DNA of 64,000 nt from Desulfosporosinus youngiae DSM 17734. Lineage in GTDB: Bacteria > Bacillota > Desulfitobacteriia > Desulfitobacteriales > Desulfitobacteriaceae. The position numbers and the translations under genes were made by a program. The notes under the pieces are model-generated. The model made no database searches. It was not told the origin of the DNA and worked only from the letters and a program-made list of their open reading frames with translations. This document shows positions 1-7,873 of this stretch, piece by piece. The stretch is from contig NZ_CM001441.1 in NCBI RefSeq assembly GCF_000244895.1, forward strand, positions 1,116,001 through 1,180,000, read 5' to 3'. Numbering within the stretch: the first letter of the stretch is position 1; each line of letters starts with the position of its first letter.

Positions 1-28
1 CCATGCGATTAATTGAAAACGGTTAAAG

Positions 29-52
29 CCATCTATCGGTTTCGATAGGTGG
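29..52 (+). terminator. Hairpin, terminator-like
   Basis: A fully paired 10-bp stem (one G-U pair) with a 4-base loop is followed by a T-rich stretch. It sits just before the small gene at 84 and probably ends or attenuates transcription of phage genes to the left of the window. Confidence 0.55.
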
Positions 53-83
53 TATTTTTATTTCAGGAGAGGAGGGAGCAAAT

Positions 84-233
84 ATGGAGGATTTTAGAGT
101 TCTATCAAATCAGTTCACAAAAATTGTAATTGAAACCGATGAAGAAAACCCTAAAACCATTGCCGCAATCACAAATGAGGATGTAGATGTAAGCGATGGC
201 TTTAGGGTAAGAATGACGCCAACATACGATTAG
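84..233 (+). CDS. Small phage protein, unknown function
   Basis: A 49-residue ORF starts at ATG with a strong GGAGAGGAGGGAG site 5-10 bases upstream. The product begins MEDFRVLSNQF and is acidic (runs of D and E), with no membrane segment. It lies in the head-gene region and its last bases overlap the convergent DUF2188 gene. I do not recognise the family. It is called real because of the ribosome binding site and clean start; it was too short for an automatic cutoff. Confidence 0.55.
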   Translation: MEDFRVLSNQFTKIVIETDEENPKTIAAITNEDVDVSDGFRVRMTPTYD

Positions 234-463
234 TGCTCGGTATCTTTGGGAGGATTGGGGTCCTTGCCGTAGCTGTCTTTTGACTGAATTCTACCGTTTC
301 CGCCTTGAATAATTAATTCTGAGCCCTGATTCTTGGCAATGGCTTTGCCATAGTCAATGGCATCTTTTTTGTTTTCAAATTGTTTAGTATCGCGCTCGTT
401 ACCTTCGCCATGAACGCCCCATTTTCCATTACCTCTGGGCGACACCCATTGATTTTTGCCCAT
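230..463 (-). CDS. DUF2188-type protein, cargo gene in head operon
   Basis: A 77-residue protein beginning MGKNQWVSPRGNGKWGVHGEG. The tryptophan and glycine-rich start, then an A-x-x-Y-G-K-A-I-A helix and an I-I-Q-G-x-x-G-R-I strand, are the pattern of DUF2188, a small domain of unknown role. AGGAGA lies just upstream of the start on the minus strand. It reads against the phage structural operon, so it is best seen as an inserted cargo (moron) gene expressed in the lysogen. Confidence 0.7.
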   Translation of the reverse strand: MGKNQWVSPRGNGKWGVHGEGNERDTKQFENKKDAIDYGKAIAKNQGSELIIQGGNGRIQSKDSYGKDPNPPKDTEH

Positions 464-527
464 ATGAAAGTTCTCCTTTCCTAGATATTCAGCGAGTAAG
501 TGCTGATAAGAAAATTATACCAGATTT

Positions 528-550
528 GGCACCTGTGACGAGGTGTCTTT
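528..550 (+). terminator. Weak hairpin with T-rich tail
   Basis: GGCACCT and AGGTGTC pair across a 6-base loop and are followed by TTTTATT. It lies between the DUF2188 cargo gene and the scaffold gene. It could end read-through from the left, or be part of the leader of the minus-strand cargo gene. Confidence 0.35.
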
Positions 551-644
551 TATTATGCCGCCATTTTGGAATTTTGGGCGTTAACTACAAAGTCATCACC
601 GGACACGACCGGGTTAAAAGTGAAGATGAGAGGACGGATATAAA

Positions 645-1286
645 ATGACTAAAGAACAATTTGTCGCTTTAGGGTTGAGCGAAGAGCAAGCAGAGAAAGC
701 CGCTCAGGCATCTCAGGAAGAGCTCAAAGGATATATTCCCAAGGTTCGTTTTGACGAGGTCAACGAGGCAAAAAAGAAATCCGAAGAAGCGTTGAAGGAA
801 CGGGATGGGCAGCTGGCCGATCTAAAGAAGTCTGCCGGAGACAACGAAACCCTTAAAGGTCAAATTGAGCAGCTTCAAAAAGACAATAAGAAAAAGGAGG
901 AAGAGTACCAGGCGAAGCTGCGGGACATGTCCATCTCGACGGCAATCAAGCTTTCTGTGGCCGGTGATGCTCACGACCCGGATTTAATTTCCACACTCCT
1001 TGATAAAACTAAAATTGAGGTTAATGAGGATGGGGCTATTAAGTCAGGATTAGACGATCAACTCAAAGCCCTGCGGGAAAGCAAGGCTTTTTTGTTTGTC
1101 GAGAAGAAGGATCCGGCAGACCCCCAATTCAAAGGGGCTCAACCTCATGAAAGTAAGAGGCATAAAAGCGGAGATGGTCAGGTCAATCCATGGAAGAAGG
1201 AAACCTTTAATTTGACGGAGCAAGGCCGACTCCTGCGGGATAATCCCGATCTAGCAAAGCAACTCCAGGCTATAGCTAAACAATAA
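645..1286 (+). CDS. Phage scaffold protein (minor structural GP20 type)
   Basis: A 213-residue protein. The N-terminus (TKEQFVALGLSEEQAEKA) is followed by a long charged coiled coil at about residues 40-105, then a conserved block near 105-150 with the A-x-D-x-D-L-I pattern seen in GP20 scaffolds. A scaffold of this type shapes the procapsid and is lost from the mature head. It lies directly in front of the major capsid gene, as expected. Start ATG at 645 is preceded by GAGAGGACGG. The C-terminal tail is rich in lysine and glutamine. Confidence 0.8.
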   Translation: MTKEQFVALGLSEEQAEKAAQASQEELKGYIPKVRFDEVNEAKKKSEEALKERDGQLADLKKSAGDNETLKGQIEQLQKDNKKKEEEYQAKLRDMSISTAIKLSVAGDAHDPDLISTLLDKTKIEVNEDGAIKSGLDDQLKALRESKAFLFVEKKDPADPQFKGAQPHESKRHKSGDGQVNPWKKETFNLTEQGRLLRDNPDLAKQLQAIAKQ

Positions 1287-1311
1287 AAATAACTTATGAG
1301 GTGATGTTAAC

Positions 1312-2268
1312 ATGCCAGCAACACGTATAGCGGACGTGATCGTCCCCGAAGTATTTAACCCTTATTTAATTCAACGCACAGCAGAACTTTCGGCCTTGGT
1401 GCAATCTGGGATTGTTGTTCCGGATTCGCAATTGGACGAACTTGCGGCAACCGGAGGAACCATCCTTAATATGCCGTTCTGGAACGACCTAACAGGTGAC
1501 TCTGAAATCCTTAGCGATACAACCCCTTTATCGGTAAATCACATTGTCGCTGCCAAAGATATGTCTCGATTGCATACCAGGGGCAAAGCGTGGGGGGCCA
1601 ACGACCTTGCCAAAGCTCTGTCTGGGGACGATCCCCTTCGGGCTATTGCTGATCTTGTGGCGGCATGGTGGAACAGGGATCGCCAGAAAATGCTGTTCAG
1701 TACATTGAAAGGTGTATTTGCAACGCCTAGTATGGCCGGCAACAAGCATGACATTTCCGGAGCTGCCGGCTCTGCTGCCGTCATTAGCGCAACCACGACC
1801 GTTGACGCCCAACAGAAGCTTGGAGACGCCGCCGACAAGCTTACAGCCTTCTCTATGCACAGCGCCGTTTACAGTAAACTGCTGAAGGACCAGTTGATTG
1901 AATGGCAGAAAGACCCTGTGACCGGCGCTGCTTTTGCCGCTTACCTGGGCAAGCGGGTTCTCGTGGACGATGGACACCCCAATGCAGCCGGTGTCTACAC
2001 TACTTACCTGTTTGGACCAGGGGCGATCGGTTTTGGCAATGGGGCTGCACCAGTACCCACGGAAACGGATCGCGACAGCCTGCAGGGCGACGATATTCTT
2101 GTCAACCGGCAGCATTTTATCCTGCACCCACGGGGCGTAAAATGGACGGAGGATTCAGTGACAGGGGTATCCCCCACTAACGCAGAGTTGGAAACCCCGG
2201 ATAATTGGGAGAGAGTATATGAGAATAAGAATATCCGTATAGTTCAGTTTGTCCATAAGATAGCGTAA
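1312..2268 (+). CDS. Major capsid protein
   Basis: A 318-residue protein starting MPATRIADVIVPEVFNPYLI. The N-terminal pattern (V-x-V-P-E-V-F-x-x-Y), the L-N-M-P-F-W-N-D-L block near residue 60 and the A-A-K-D-M-S-R block near 85 match the coat proteins of PBSX-like Firmicutes phages. It follows the scaffold gene by 25 bases and has a GAGGTGATG ribosome binding site. It forms the capsid shell. Long antisense ORFs over this gene are shadows. Confidence 0.85.
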   Translation: MPATRIADVIVPEVFNPYLIQRTAELSALVQSGIVVPDSQLDELAATGGTILNMPFWNDLTGDSEILSDTTPLSVNHIVAAKDMSRLHTRGKAWGANDLAKALSGDDPLRAIADLVAAWWNRDRQKMLFSTLKGVFATPSMAGNKHDISGAAGSAAVISATTTVDAQQKLGDAADKLTAFSMHSAVYSKLLKDQLIEWQKDPVTGAAFAAYLGKRVLVDDGHPNAAGVYTTYLFGPGAIGFGNGAAPVPTETDRDSLQGDDILVNRQHFILHPRGVKWTEDSVTGVSPTNAELETPDNWERVYENKNIRIVQFVHKIA

Positions 2269-2281
2269 GGGGGGCTGCAAA

Positions 2282-2491
2282 ATGCCAGATTTAAGCAGTG
2301 TTAAATCCAGAACAACGCCAGTGGGAAAAATCCATGGAGTGATTAAATACCTGGAAAAGTTGGAAAGCGGCGAGGGCGGATCTATTTCCGCCTCTGCTGT
2401 TACTGTATCTGAAATTCCCGGAGTTACAGGAACAGACGTTCAATCGATCCTGGCTGAATTTGCAGCCAGGATCGCCACGCTGGAGGAGTAA
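2282..2491 (+). CDS. Small head-associated protein, possibly head fibre
   Basis: A 69-residue protein between the capsid gene and the connector genes, with AAGGGGGG before the ATG. The sequence has a short basic start, a Gly/Ser-rich middle and the motif V-T-G-T-D-V-Q-S-I-L-A-E near the C-terminus, which is often seen in trimeric phage fibre and decoration proteins before a coiled coil. The function is inferred from position and this motif only. Confidence 0.5.
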   Translation: MPDLSSVKSRTTPVGKIHGVIKYLEKLESGEGGSISASAVTVSEIPGVTGTDVQSILAEFAARIATLEE

Positions 2492-2492
2492 A

Positions 2493-2711
2493 ATGAGTGC
2501 CACTGCATTTATCCGTGCCCGCAGGTTGGCGGAAAAGAAAAAAGAAGCCGATCTGGAAGGGCATAAAGATCAGAACGAGCCGGGCTCCCCAGGAAATAAA
2601 AAAGCAAGCGGGCAAGAAGGGGAGATGAGGAAAGATAATGCATCCAAGCGATCCAAGCAACCAAGAAACTATCCTAACAAAGGTAAAAAATCGCCTGGAG
2701 TTGAAAACTGA
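2493..2711 (+). CDS. Small basic phage protein, unknown
   Basis: A 72-residue, highly charged protein (many K, E, R; low complexity) starting at ATG 2493 with TGGAGGAG just upstream, placed two bases after the previous stop codon. An upstream in-frame start at 2460 has no ribosome binding site. Its last 74 bases overlap the connector gene in another reading frame. No family is recognised; it is probably intrinsically disordered. Confidence 0.5.
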   Translation: MSATAFIRARRLAEKKKEADLEGHKDQNEPGSPGNKKASGQEGEMRKDNASKRSKQPRNYPNKGKKSPGVEN

Positions 2712-3027
2712 GGATATGGATAGCTTAATAAAAGATTACATTGAAGAACTCGGATGGCGAATTTTGCATTATTGCAACCTTTTAGATATCCCGAACTCTT
2801 TAAAATTCACCTGGGTATCGATGACTATTGACGCTGTCCGGATTGACCTTCCCCATGTGGATGAAATCTCCGATACGGTCGGCGGCTCTGAAGCCGTGAA
2901 AATTGGAGATACACAGGTAAGCCCCGGAAGAGGAGACGGGGTGTCTAATACTTCGAAGGATGTCATAGACAAAGTAGTCCTGAATTACCGCATCGATCTG
3001 AACCGATACCGGAAGCTGAGGTGGTAG
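2638..3027 (+). CDS. Phage head-tail connector protein (gp6-like)
   Basis: A 129-residue protein. Residues 10-60 (I-L-T-K-V-K-N-R-L ... D-Y-I-E-E-L ... R-I-L-H-Y-C-N) match the N-terminal helices of gp6-type connectors of siphoviruses and PBSX-like phages, which form a ring under the portal. The start at 2638 is chosen over the internal ATG 2716 because the first helix belongs to the fold. It overlaps the previous gene by 74 bases. Confidence 0.65.
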   Translation: MHPSDPSNQETILTKVKNRLELKTEDMDSLIKDYIEELGWRILHYCNLLDIPNSLKFTWVSMTIDAVRIDLPHVDEISDTVGGSEAVKIGDTQVSPGRGDGVSNTSKDVIDKVVLNYRIDLNRYRKLRW

Positions 3028-3029
3028 CG

Positions 3030-3389
3030 ATGATCAACTATAAGCGTCATCGCCGGGCCATTAAAAAACTGTATGAGGACACCTGCACAGTTAGCCGCAT
3101 GATCGACGTAAAGAAGCCCTCAGGAGAGACCCGGCAGGAGGAGCAGACGGTCTATGCTGATCAAAAATGTAAGCTCTCTCAGAAGTCGTTGGCCAGCAAT
3201 CAGCAAACGGAATCCACGAACAATATTCTCTATGAGACCAAGTTTTTCATAGCCCCTGAGTTGGAGATTAAACAGGGGGACACAGTGGCAGTCACCCATT
3301 GCGGCAGGACGCTGAAATTTACGGCGGGAGAGCCCTTTCTTTATGGCTCCCATCAAGAAATCAGCCTACAAAGGGAGGACAAAGCCTAA
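3030..3389 (+). CDS. Head-tail joining protein (XkdH-like)
   Basis: A 119-residue protein starting at ATG 3030 with GAGGTGG in front; a GTG at 3021 lies inside that site and is less likely. The product is a small beta-rich protein with D-T-C-T-V-S-R near residue 17 and a K-Q-G-D-T-V-A-V-T block, as in stopper or head-closure proteins. Its place after the connector and before a gp10-like gene fits. The stop codon overlaps the next start. Confidence 0.6.
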   Translation: MINYKRHRRAIKKLYEDTCTVSRMIDVKKPSGETRQEEQTVYADQKCKLSQKSLASNQQTESTNNILYETKFFIAPELEIKQGDTVAVTHCGRTLKFTAGEPFLYGSHQEISLQREDKA

Positions 3390-3937
3390 TGGCTCGCTGG
3401 GGAAGTTTTCGCTTCGAGGAATTCGAGAGATTAGCAAAATCATTCCAAAAAGCCCTAGATGAGCGCGTGATGGAACGGTTCATCAGGGAGTTCCTGTCGG
3501 AGATGGCTATGCGCTCTCTACGAAAGATTAAGATGCGGATGCTGGCAGACCACGGTGACCTCCGCCGAAAATGGCAGGTTGGGAATGTTTCTCGAACAGG
3601 TGACGCTTATGTCATAGAGATTTTTAATAATCTAGAGTATGCTTCATTCGTGGAATACGGCTTTCGGGCGCATTGGGTACCGGGGCACTGGGAAGGCAAC
3701 AAATTTATCTATGACCGATCAGTGATACACCTGACCAAAGAGGCAAAGGCAGCTTATAAGGAAAGATATGGCTCTTTAGGCATGTATGTGGGTAAAAGGA
3801 AAATCGGTTGGGTCAGTGGCAAATTCATGATGACCATCTCCATGCAGGAGATTGAACGGGAGCTGCCCAAGTACCTCGAACGCAAGCAAATCCAGATCCT
3901 AGAGCAAATAATGAATGGCCGACCGCCAAGGAGATGA
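3389..3937 (+). CDS. HK97 gp10-like tail-completion protein (XkdI-like)
   Basis: A 182-residue protein starting at ATG 3389 (MARWGSFRFEEFERL), preceded by AAGGGAGGAC. It has an N-terminal amphipathic helix, an R-K-W-Q-V-G strand near residue 68, and the N-L-E-Y-A-S-F-V-E-Y-G-F-R-A-H-W block typical of HK97 gp10-family proteins. These act at the head-tail interface. The longer ORF starting at 3299 overlaps the previous gene and has no proper start site. Confidence 0.75.
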   Translation: MARWGSFRFEEFERLAKSFQKALDERVMERFIREFLSEMAMRSLRKIKMRMLADHGDLRRKWQVGNVSRTGDAYVIEIFNNLEYASFVEYGFRAHWVPGHWEGNKFIYDRSVIHLTKEAKAAYKERYGSLGMYVGKRKIGWVSGKFMMTISMQEIERELPKYLERKQIQILEQIMNGRPPRR

Positions 3938-3941
3938 TGAC

Positions 3942-4361
3942 GTGATTACGGTAAACTTGGTTCGGGATAGCGTCATGTCGGCACTGGATCAGCATTTCCC
4001 GGAGATAAAAGTACATGGCGAGGAAATTAGGCAGGGCTTCAAAAAGCCTTGTTTTTTTGTAAAGCTCTTTCCAGCGTCACAGGATCAGCTCCTTGGCCGG
4101 CGGTACCAACGTAGTCATTCGTTCGATATCCACTACTTTGATGGGAGCAATGAGGATCTGCATGACATGGCAGAGCAGCTGTACGACAAAATGGAATTGA
4201 TTAGCGCAGATGGCGGCCCTATCCGAGGCACGGGAATGCGCCATGAGGTTGTTGACGGAGTGCTTCACTTTTTTGTCAACTATAACTTCCATGTACAGCG
4301 CAGCGTTGAGCCGGATCCGCTTATGCAAACCATGGAACAGGAGGGGTATGTACGTGGTTAA
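3942..4361 (+). CDS. Tail terminator-like protein (XkdJ/YqbJ type)
   Basis: A 139-residue protein. GTG 3942 is chosen because AAGGAG lies 8 bases upstream; an ATG at 3915 lies in the previous gene. Visible features are an N-terminal helix ending in F-P-E-I-K-V, a strand C-F-F-V-K-L-F and H-S-F-D-I-H-Y-F, then a long alpha segment and a closing strand, as in phage tail terminators. It sits between the gp10-like gene and the sheath cassette. Confidence 0.6.
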   Translation: MITVNLVRDSVMSALDQHFPEIKVHGEEIRQGFKKPCFFVKLFPASQDQLLGRRYQRSHSFDIHYFDGSNEDLHDMAEQLYDKMELISADGGPIRGTGMRHEVVDGVLHFFVNYNFHVQRSVEPDPLMQTMEQEGYVRG

Positions 4362-4536
4362 CACCGAGAAAAAAGATGTACAGGTCACGAAGACCTACAC
4401 GAAACAGCAGATACTGCAGTCTAAAAAATATCCTCAAAAGGATGTTTTAAATGCACTCTTGGAGGATGGACAACGATACACCCAGGAAGAAGTCCTTGAG
4501 TTATTAGACAATTTTCTGAAGAAGGAGGTCAAGTAA
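4348..4536 (+). CDS. Small YqzN/YkzM-like phage protein
   Basis: A 62-residue protein starting at ATG 4348 with AGGAGGGG upstream. The motif Y-T-K-Q-Q-I-L-x-S-K-K-Y and repeated pairs of acidic/basic residues match small proteins encoded just before the sheath gene in PBSX and skin-element phages. It overlaps the previous gene by 14 bases and ends two bases before the sheath start. The role is unknown; it may help sheath or tube assembly. Confidence 0.6.
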   Translation: MYVVNTEKKDVQVTKTYTKQQILQSKKYPQKDVLNALLEDGQRYTQEEVLELLDNFLKKEVK

Positions 4537-4537
4537 C

Positions 4538-5854
4538 ATGGCAGCAGGCACGTGGGTTGCACAAAATAAAGTGCGGCCAGGGGTTTATGTAAACTTTAAG
4601 TCAGAACCTCAAGCGCTGGGAAGCCTTGGGGAACGTGGCATAGTTTCGATTCCACTAGCGTTGAGCTGGGGCGAACCCAATAAGGTAATCACTATTGAGG
4701 CAGGGGAAGACACGTCCACTAAGTTGGGTTACAGTATCGTTGATCCTAAATTACTCTTGATTAACGAAGCCCTGAAACGAGCCCAAAAACTCCTCCTGTA
4801 TAGGCTTAACGCCGGGACGAAGGCAACGGCTACAGCTGGCAATCTTACGGTTACCGCTAAATGGGGCGGGGTCCGCGGGAATGACATTTCCCTGGTCATT
4901 CAGGAAAATATTGATGATGATACAAAGTTTGATATATCCACCCTAGTGGATGGGGTTGAACAGGACCTGCAAACGGTAGCCAATATTGCCGGGCTCACCG
5001 TAAATGACTGGGTTGTCTTTTCGGGCACCGGAGCTTTAGCAGAAACGGCTGGCGCACCTCTTACCGGCGGGGCAGACGGCACAGTCACCAATCAGGCTTA
5101 TATCGATTATCTGGCCGCAGTGGAGATTTACGACTTTAATACTCTGGCCTTGCCTTCGACAGACAACACCCTTAAAGCAACCTTCGCAGCTTTCTGCAAA
5201 CGGCTCCGGGATGATGAGGGCAAAAAGATCCAGGTTGTCCTGGAAAACTATTCGATAGCTGATTATGAAGGCGTGATCAGCGTCAAGAATGGCGTAGTGC
5301 TTTCAACTGGGGCAACCCTTATGGCAGCACAGGCAACGGCCTGGGTAGCCGGTGCCACAGCGGGAGCTGAGGTCAACGAGTCGTTAACCTACCAAGCCTA
5401 TGACGATGCCGTAGATGTGGCTCCCAGGTACACGAATACCCAGATCATTGCAGCGTTAAAAGCCGGGGAGTTTTTGTTCACGGCCAGCGACAACCGGGCG
5501 CTAGTCGAGCAGGATATTAATACCCTGACAAGCTTCACGGTGGACAAGGGCAAGGCTTTCCATAAAAACCGGGTCATCCGGGTCTTAGATGGCATCAACA
5601 ATGATTTAGTGAGCATCTTTTCAGAGTTTTATATCGGGAAGGTCAATAACAATGATGACGGCAGGAACCTGCTCAAGAATGAATGTGTGAACTACATGGA
5701 AACTCTGCAGGGGATTAATGCCATCCAGAACTTTGACTCACAGACTGACCTGACTGTCATTGCGGGTAACGAAGCTGACGCTGTTCTTATTGAAGCCTAC
5801 ACAATGCCAGTGGATAGCGTAGAGCGTATATACCTCTTGGTAAAAGTGAGGTGA
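4538..5854 (+). CDS. xkdK: Contractile tail sheath protein (XkdK-like)
   Basis: A 438-residue protein. It opens with A-A-G-T-W-V-A-Q-N-K-V-R-P-G-V-Y-V-N-F and closes with a conserved C-terminal domain (residues about 290-438, including K-G-x-x-F-x-K-N-R-V-I-R-V-L-D and the final M-P-V-D-S-x-E-x-I-Y-L). Both are hallmarks of the XkdK/FI sheath family. The sheath contracts to drive the tube into the host. AAGGAGGTCA precedes the ATG. This gene fixes the prophage as a myovirus or PBSX-like element. Confidence 0.92.
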   Translation: MAAGTWVAQNKVRPGVYVNFKSEPQALGSLGERGIVSIPLALSWGEPNKVITIEAGEDTSTKLGYSIVDPKLLLINEALKRAQKLLLYRLNAGTKATATAGNLTVTAKWGGVRGNDISLVIQENIDDDTKFDISTLVDGVEQDLQTVANIAGLTVNDWVVFSGTGALAETAGAPLTGGADGTVTNQAYIDYLAAVEIYDFNTLALPSTDNTLKATFAAFCKRLRDDEGKKIQVVLENYSIADYEGVISVKNGVVLSTGATLMAAQATAWVAGATAGAEVNESLTYQAYDDAVDVAPRYTNTQIIAALKAGEFLFTASDNRALVEQDINTLTSFTVDKGKAFHKNRVIRVLDGINNDLVSIFSEFYIGKVNNNDDGRNLLKNECVNYMETLQGINAIQNFDSQTDLTVIAGNEADAVLIEAYTMPVDSVERIYLLVKVR

Positions 5855-5860
5855 TGACTC

Positions 5861-6544
5861 GTGCCAAGCTTAAAACCGAAACGAGATTTGACCGATATGC
5901 TCTTCGAAAGACTCTATGTTATTGGTTATGGAAAGAGGCAAAAACAAAACAAAGGAGAAAGGTATTCTCATTTTTGGAAATGTCAGTGTGAATGCGGAGC
6001 AATAGTTGAAGTTGAACATTGGCATTTATTGAGTGGGCACACCAAGTCCTGTGGATGCTATAAGATGGACATATTGCTTGACAGGAGCACAAAGCATGGA
6101 GATGTAGGGTCAAAGCTGTACAATACGTGGGGGAATATGAGATCTAGGTGCTATAATAAAAATCGCCCTGATTACCCATATTACGGGGGGCGAGGAATTA
6201 CTATTTGTAAAGAGTGGAGAGACAGTTATCAATCTTTCAAGATGTGGGCTCTTCAAAATGGGTATCATGATGGGCTTACTATTGAAAGGGCAGACAATAA
6301 CAAAGGATACTTTCCTGACAATTGCCTTTTTGCTACTCGATTTCAACAATCAAGGAACAAAAGGAATAATATTAAGGTTGAATTTAGGAACGAGGAACGT
6401 TTATTGATTGAGCTTACCGATGAATTTGGACTTTCTCCTCAAAAAGTACGAGCTCAATATCATAGGGGGCTTAACATTAATGAGATACTTGAAAGAGGTG
6501 GGTTGCGTAATCCGCCTCTTTATTATGAACAGGGGGTAAGTTAA
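5861..6544 (+). CDS. Homing-endonuclease-like protein, inserted between sheath and tube genes
   Basis: A 227-residue protein starting at GTG 5861. Residues 41-66 carry five cysteines in C-x-C-x-C-G ... C-x-C spacing, probably a zinc-binding site. They are followed by W-x-N-M-R-S-R-C-Y-N-K-N and Y-Y-G-G-R-G-I-T-I-C-K-E-W, then L-T-I-E-R-A-D-N-N-K-G-Y and N-C-L-F-A-T. This series marks a common phage family often labelled AP2- or HNH-like free-standing homing endonuclease. Sheath and tube genes are normally adjacent, so it is an insertion. The C-terminus (residues 180-215) looks like a DNA-binding helix pair. Confidence 0.7.
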   Translation: MPSLKPKRDLTDMLFERLYVIGYGKRQKQNKGERYSHFWKCQCECGAIVEVEHWHLLSGHTKSCGCYKMDILLDRSTKHGDVGSKLYNTWGNMRSRCYNKNRPDYPYYGGRGITICKEWRDSYQSFKMWALQNGYHDGLTIERADNNKGYFPDNCLFATRFQQSRNKRNNIKVEFRNEERLLIELTDEFGLSPQKVRAQYHRGLNINEILERGGLRNPPLYYEQGVS

Positions 6545-6545
6545 C

Positions 6546-6998
6546 ATGGCCTTTATGAAATCGGAAGATGTCATCACAGGGAAGCAAGCCCGGGCCTTTG
6601 CGACGATCAATGGTCAAGTAGAAGAGTTGTTCTACGCTAAGTCCATTGAAGCTACGATTGAAAAGACCAAAACCGATGTCCCCATTCTGGGGAGAATGAA
6701 TGTTGCCAAGAAATCTACGGGTTGGTCAGGCAGTGGGACGTTGACGGTTTATTACGTTACAAGCTTGTTCAGGTCCTTAATGCTGAAGTATATCAAGACG
6801 GGCAAGGATTTTTATTTCGACCTGCAGATTACCAATGAGGATACGACCTCAAGCATCGGGAAACAGACGACTGTTCTTAAAAACTGCAACCTGGACAGTG
6901 TCATCATTGCATCGTTCGATGCAAGCAGCGATGATGCTATCGAAGAGGAGCTGCCATTTACCTTTGAGGATGCGGATATCCTGGATAAGTTTAAATAA
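6546..6998 (+). CDS. xkdM: Phage tail tube protein (XkdM-like)
   Basis: A 150-residue protein. The opening F-M-K-S-E-D-V-I-T-G-K-Q-A-R-A-F and the G-W-S-G-S-G-T-L-T-V-Y-Y block near residue 60 match XkdM tail tube (core) proteins. The tube is the inner channel of the contractile tail. Start ATG 6546 lies one base after the stop of the inserted endonuclease-like gene; GGGGGTAAG serves as its ribosome binding site. Confidence 0.88.
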   Translation: MAFMKSEDVITGKQARAFATINGQVEELFYAKSIEATIEKTKTDVPILGRMNVAKKSTGWSGSGTLTVYYVTSLFRSLMLKYIKTGKDFYFDLQITNEDTTSSIGKQTTVLKNCNLDSVIIASFDASSDDAIEEELPFTFEDADILDKFK

Positions 6999-7025
6999 GC
7001 CGGCAATGGGATGGGGGGTTTTATT

Positions 7026-7352
7026 ATGGATGATGCGTCAAAAACAGAAGAAGAAGAACTTCAAGGAGCTGTCCGTAAGATTGTGCGTGAAGAAATACAG
7101 AAATTGAGGCCCATTGAAATTATAGGCCTCAATCCCGCTTCTTCCGATTTAGAAAAAAGAGTAGCCGCTTTGGAAGAATGCATTCCCAAGCGGCTCAAAA
7201 CGTTGAAATTTGACAAGGAAAAGTTTGTGAAGACCATAAAGGAGAATATGCTCCAGCATTGTTGTAATTTAGATGTAAGCGAGGGGTCAACAATTGGGGA
7301 TATTTTGCAAACTATTGCTTATTCTTTTCAAGAAGCGTTAGAGGAACTTTAA
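7026..7352 (+). CDS. Small acidic/coiled-coil phage protein
   Basis: A 108-residue protein; ATG 7026 is preferred to 7011 because TGGGGGG precedes it at good spacing. Residues 1-30 are very acidic then basic. A helix S-D-L-E-K-R-V-A-A-L-E-E-C follows near 45 and is likely a short coiled coil. It lies after the tube gene, and its end overlaps a convergent gene by 41 bases. No family recognised. Confidence 0.5.
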   Translation: MDDASKTEEEELQGAVRKIVREEIQKLRPIEIIGLNPASSDLEKRVAALEECIPKRLKTLKFDKEKFVKTIKENMLQHCCNLDVSEGSTIGDILQTIAYSFQEALEEL

Positions 7353-7779
7353 GTTCGACTTTGTTCTCTACGCCCGTAATCATGGCACTGACAATAAGGT
7401 AGTTGACGTCGTCAAGAGTCTCCTTAGAAATACCGTAAATTTCTTCAACGGTATACCCTAGCCCATTTGGATCATTAGGTGTTGAATCCGAGAATTTATG
7501 GGTAACAATCGCAGAGGATAATGTGATGCACTCTTGCTCGAAATCAGCCTGACTTTGGGATTTAGGCAAGAGCTCATACAGTCCGTACTTTATTATTGGC
7601 GTTTCATTTGTGAGTAGGACTTTTACAAATCTCTGAATGAAAGCATCAAGCCCTTCAACCCATGAACCCGGAATAAAACCGCCTTTAACAAAATCAAACT
7701 TAAAGTCTTTTTTGTAGATTGCCGCGTCCACTCTTGGGGACAAAGTTGATTTAACAGGAATAGATGGTTGCCATTTCAT
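7312..7779 (-). CDS. Antisense cargo protein in tail operon; weak resemblance to XkdS-like baseplate proteins
   Basis: A 155-residue protein on the opposite strand to the tail genes, with GGGAGGTG nine bases before its ATG. The middle part (D-F-K-F-D-F-V-K-G-G-F-I then G-L-D-A-F-I-Q-R-F-V-K-V-L-L-T) recalls DUF2634/XkdS proteins, where a similar K-x-D-F-x-F-D and G-x-x-A-x-x-Q-x-x-x-K-x-L-x-T order occurs; the true xkdS homologue is at 13445. No catalytic motif is seen. The start region is masked by a hairpin (7785-7822). Homology to XkdS is a guess from sight. Confidence 0.5.
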   Translation of the reverse strand: MKWQPSIPVKSTLSPRVDAAIYKKDFKFDFVKGGFIPGSWVEGLDAFIQRFVKVLLTNETPIIKYGLYELLPKSQSQADFEQECITLSSAIVTHKFSDSTPNDPNGLGYTVEEIYGISKETLDDVNYLIVSAMITGVENKVELKVPLTLLEKNKQ

Positions 7780-7784
7780 GTGAT

Positions 7785-7822
7785 CACCTCCCTTCGATAG
7801 CTTACTCTTTCGACGGGAGGTG
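7785..7822 (-). promoter_or_regulatory. Hairpin masking the ribosome binding site of the antisense gene
   Basis: On the minus strand, CACCTCCC in the leader is the exact complement of GGGAGGTG, the ribosome binding site of the gene ending at 7312. A second 4-bp block (TCGA/TCGA) extends the stem after one mismatch. The fold would hide the site when transcription enters from upstream, so translation would need transcription starting inside the hairpin or an unfolding event. The pairing is seen directly; the regulatory effect is inferred. Confidence 0.55.
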
Positions 7823-7873
7823 CCCCTTTCCCTTGAACATTGTCAAATAAGTAAATTATAGGAGGAATAAACG

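Noticed and set aside
1528..2127. Minus-strand ORF of 199 codons in the capsid gene
   Set aside because: Shadow of the major capsid gene; no family features and no proper start.
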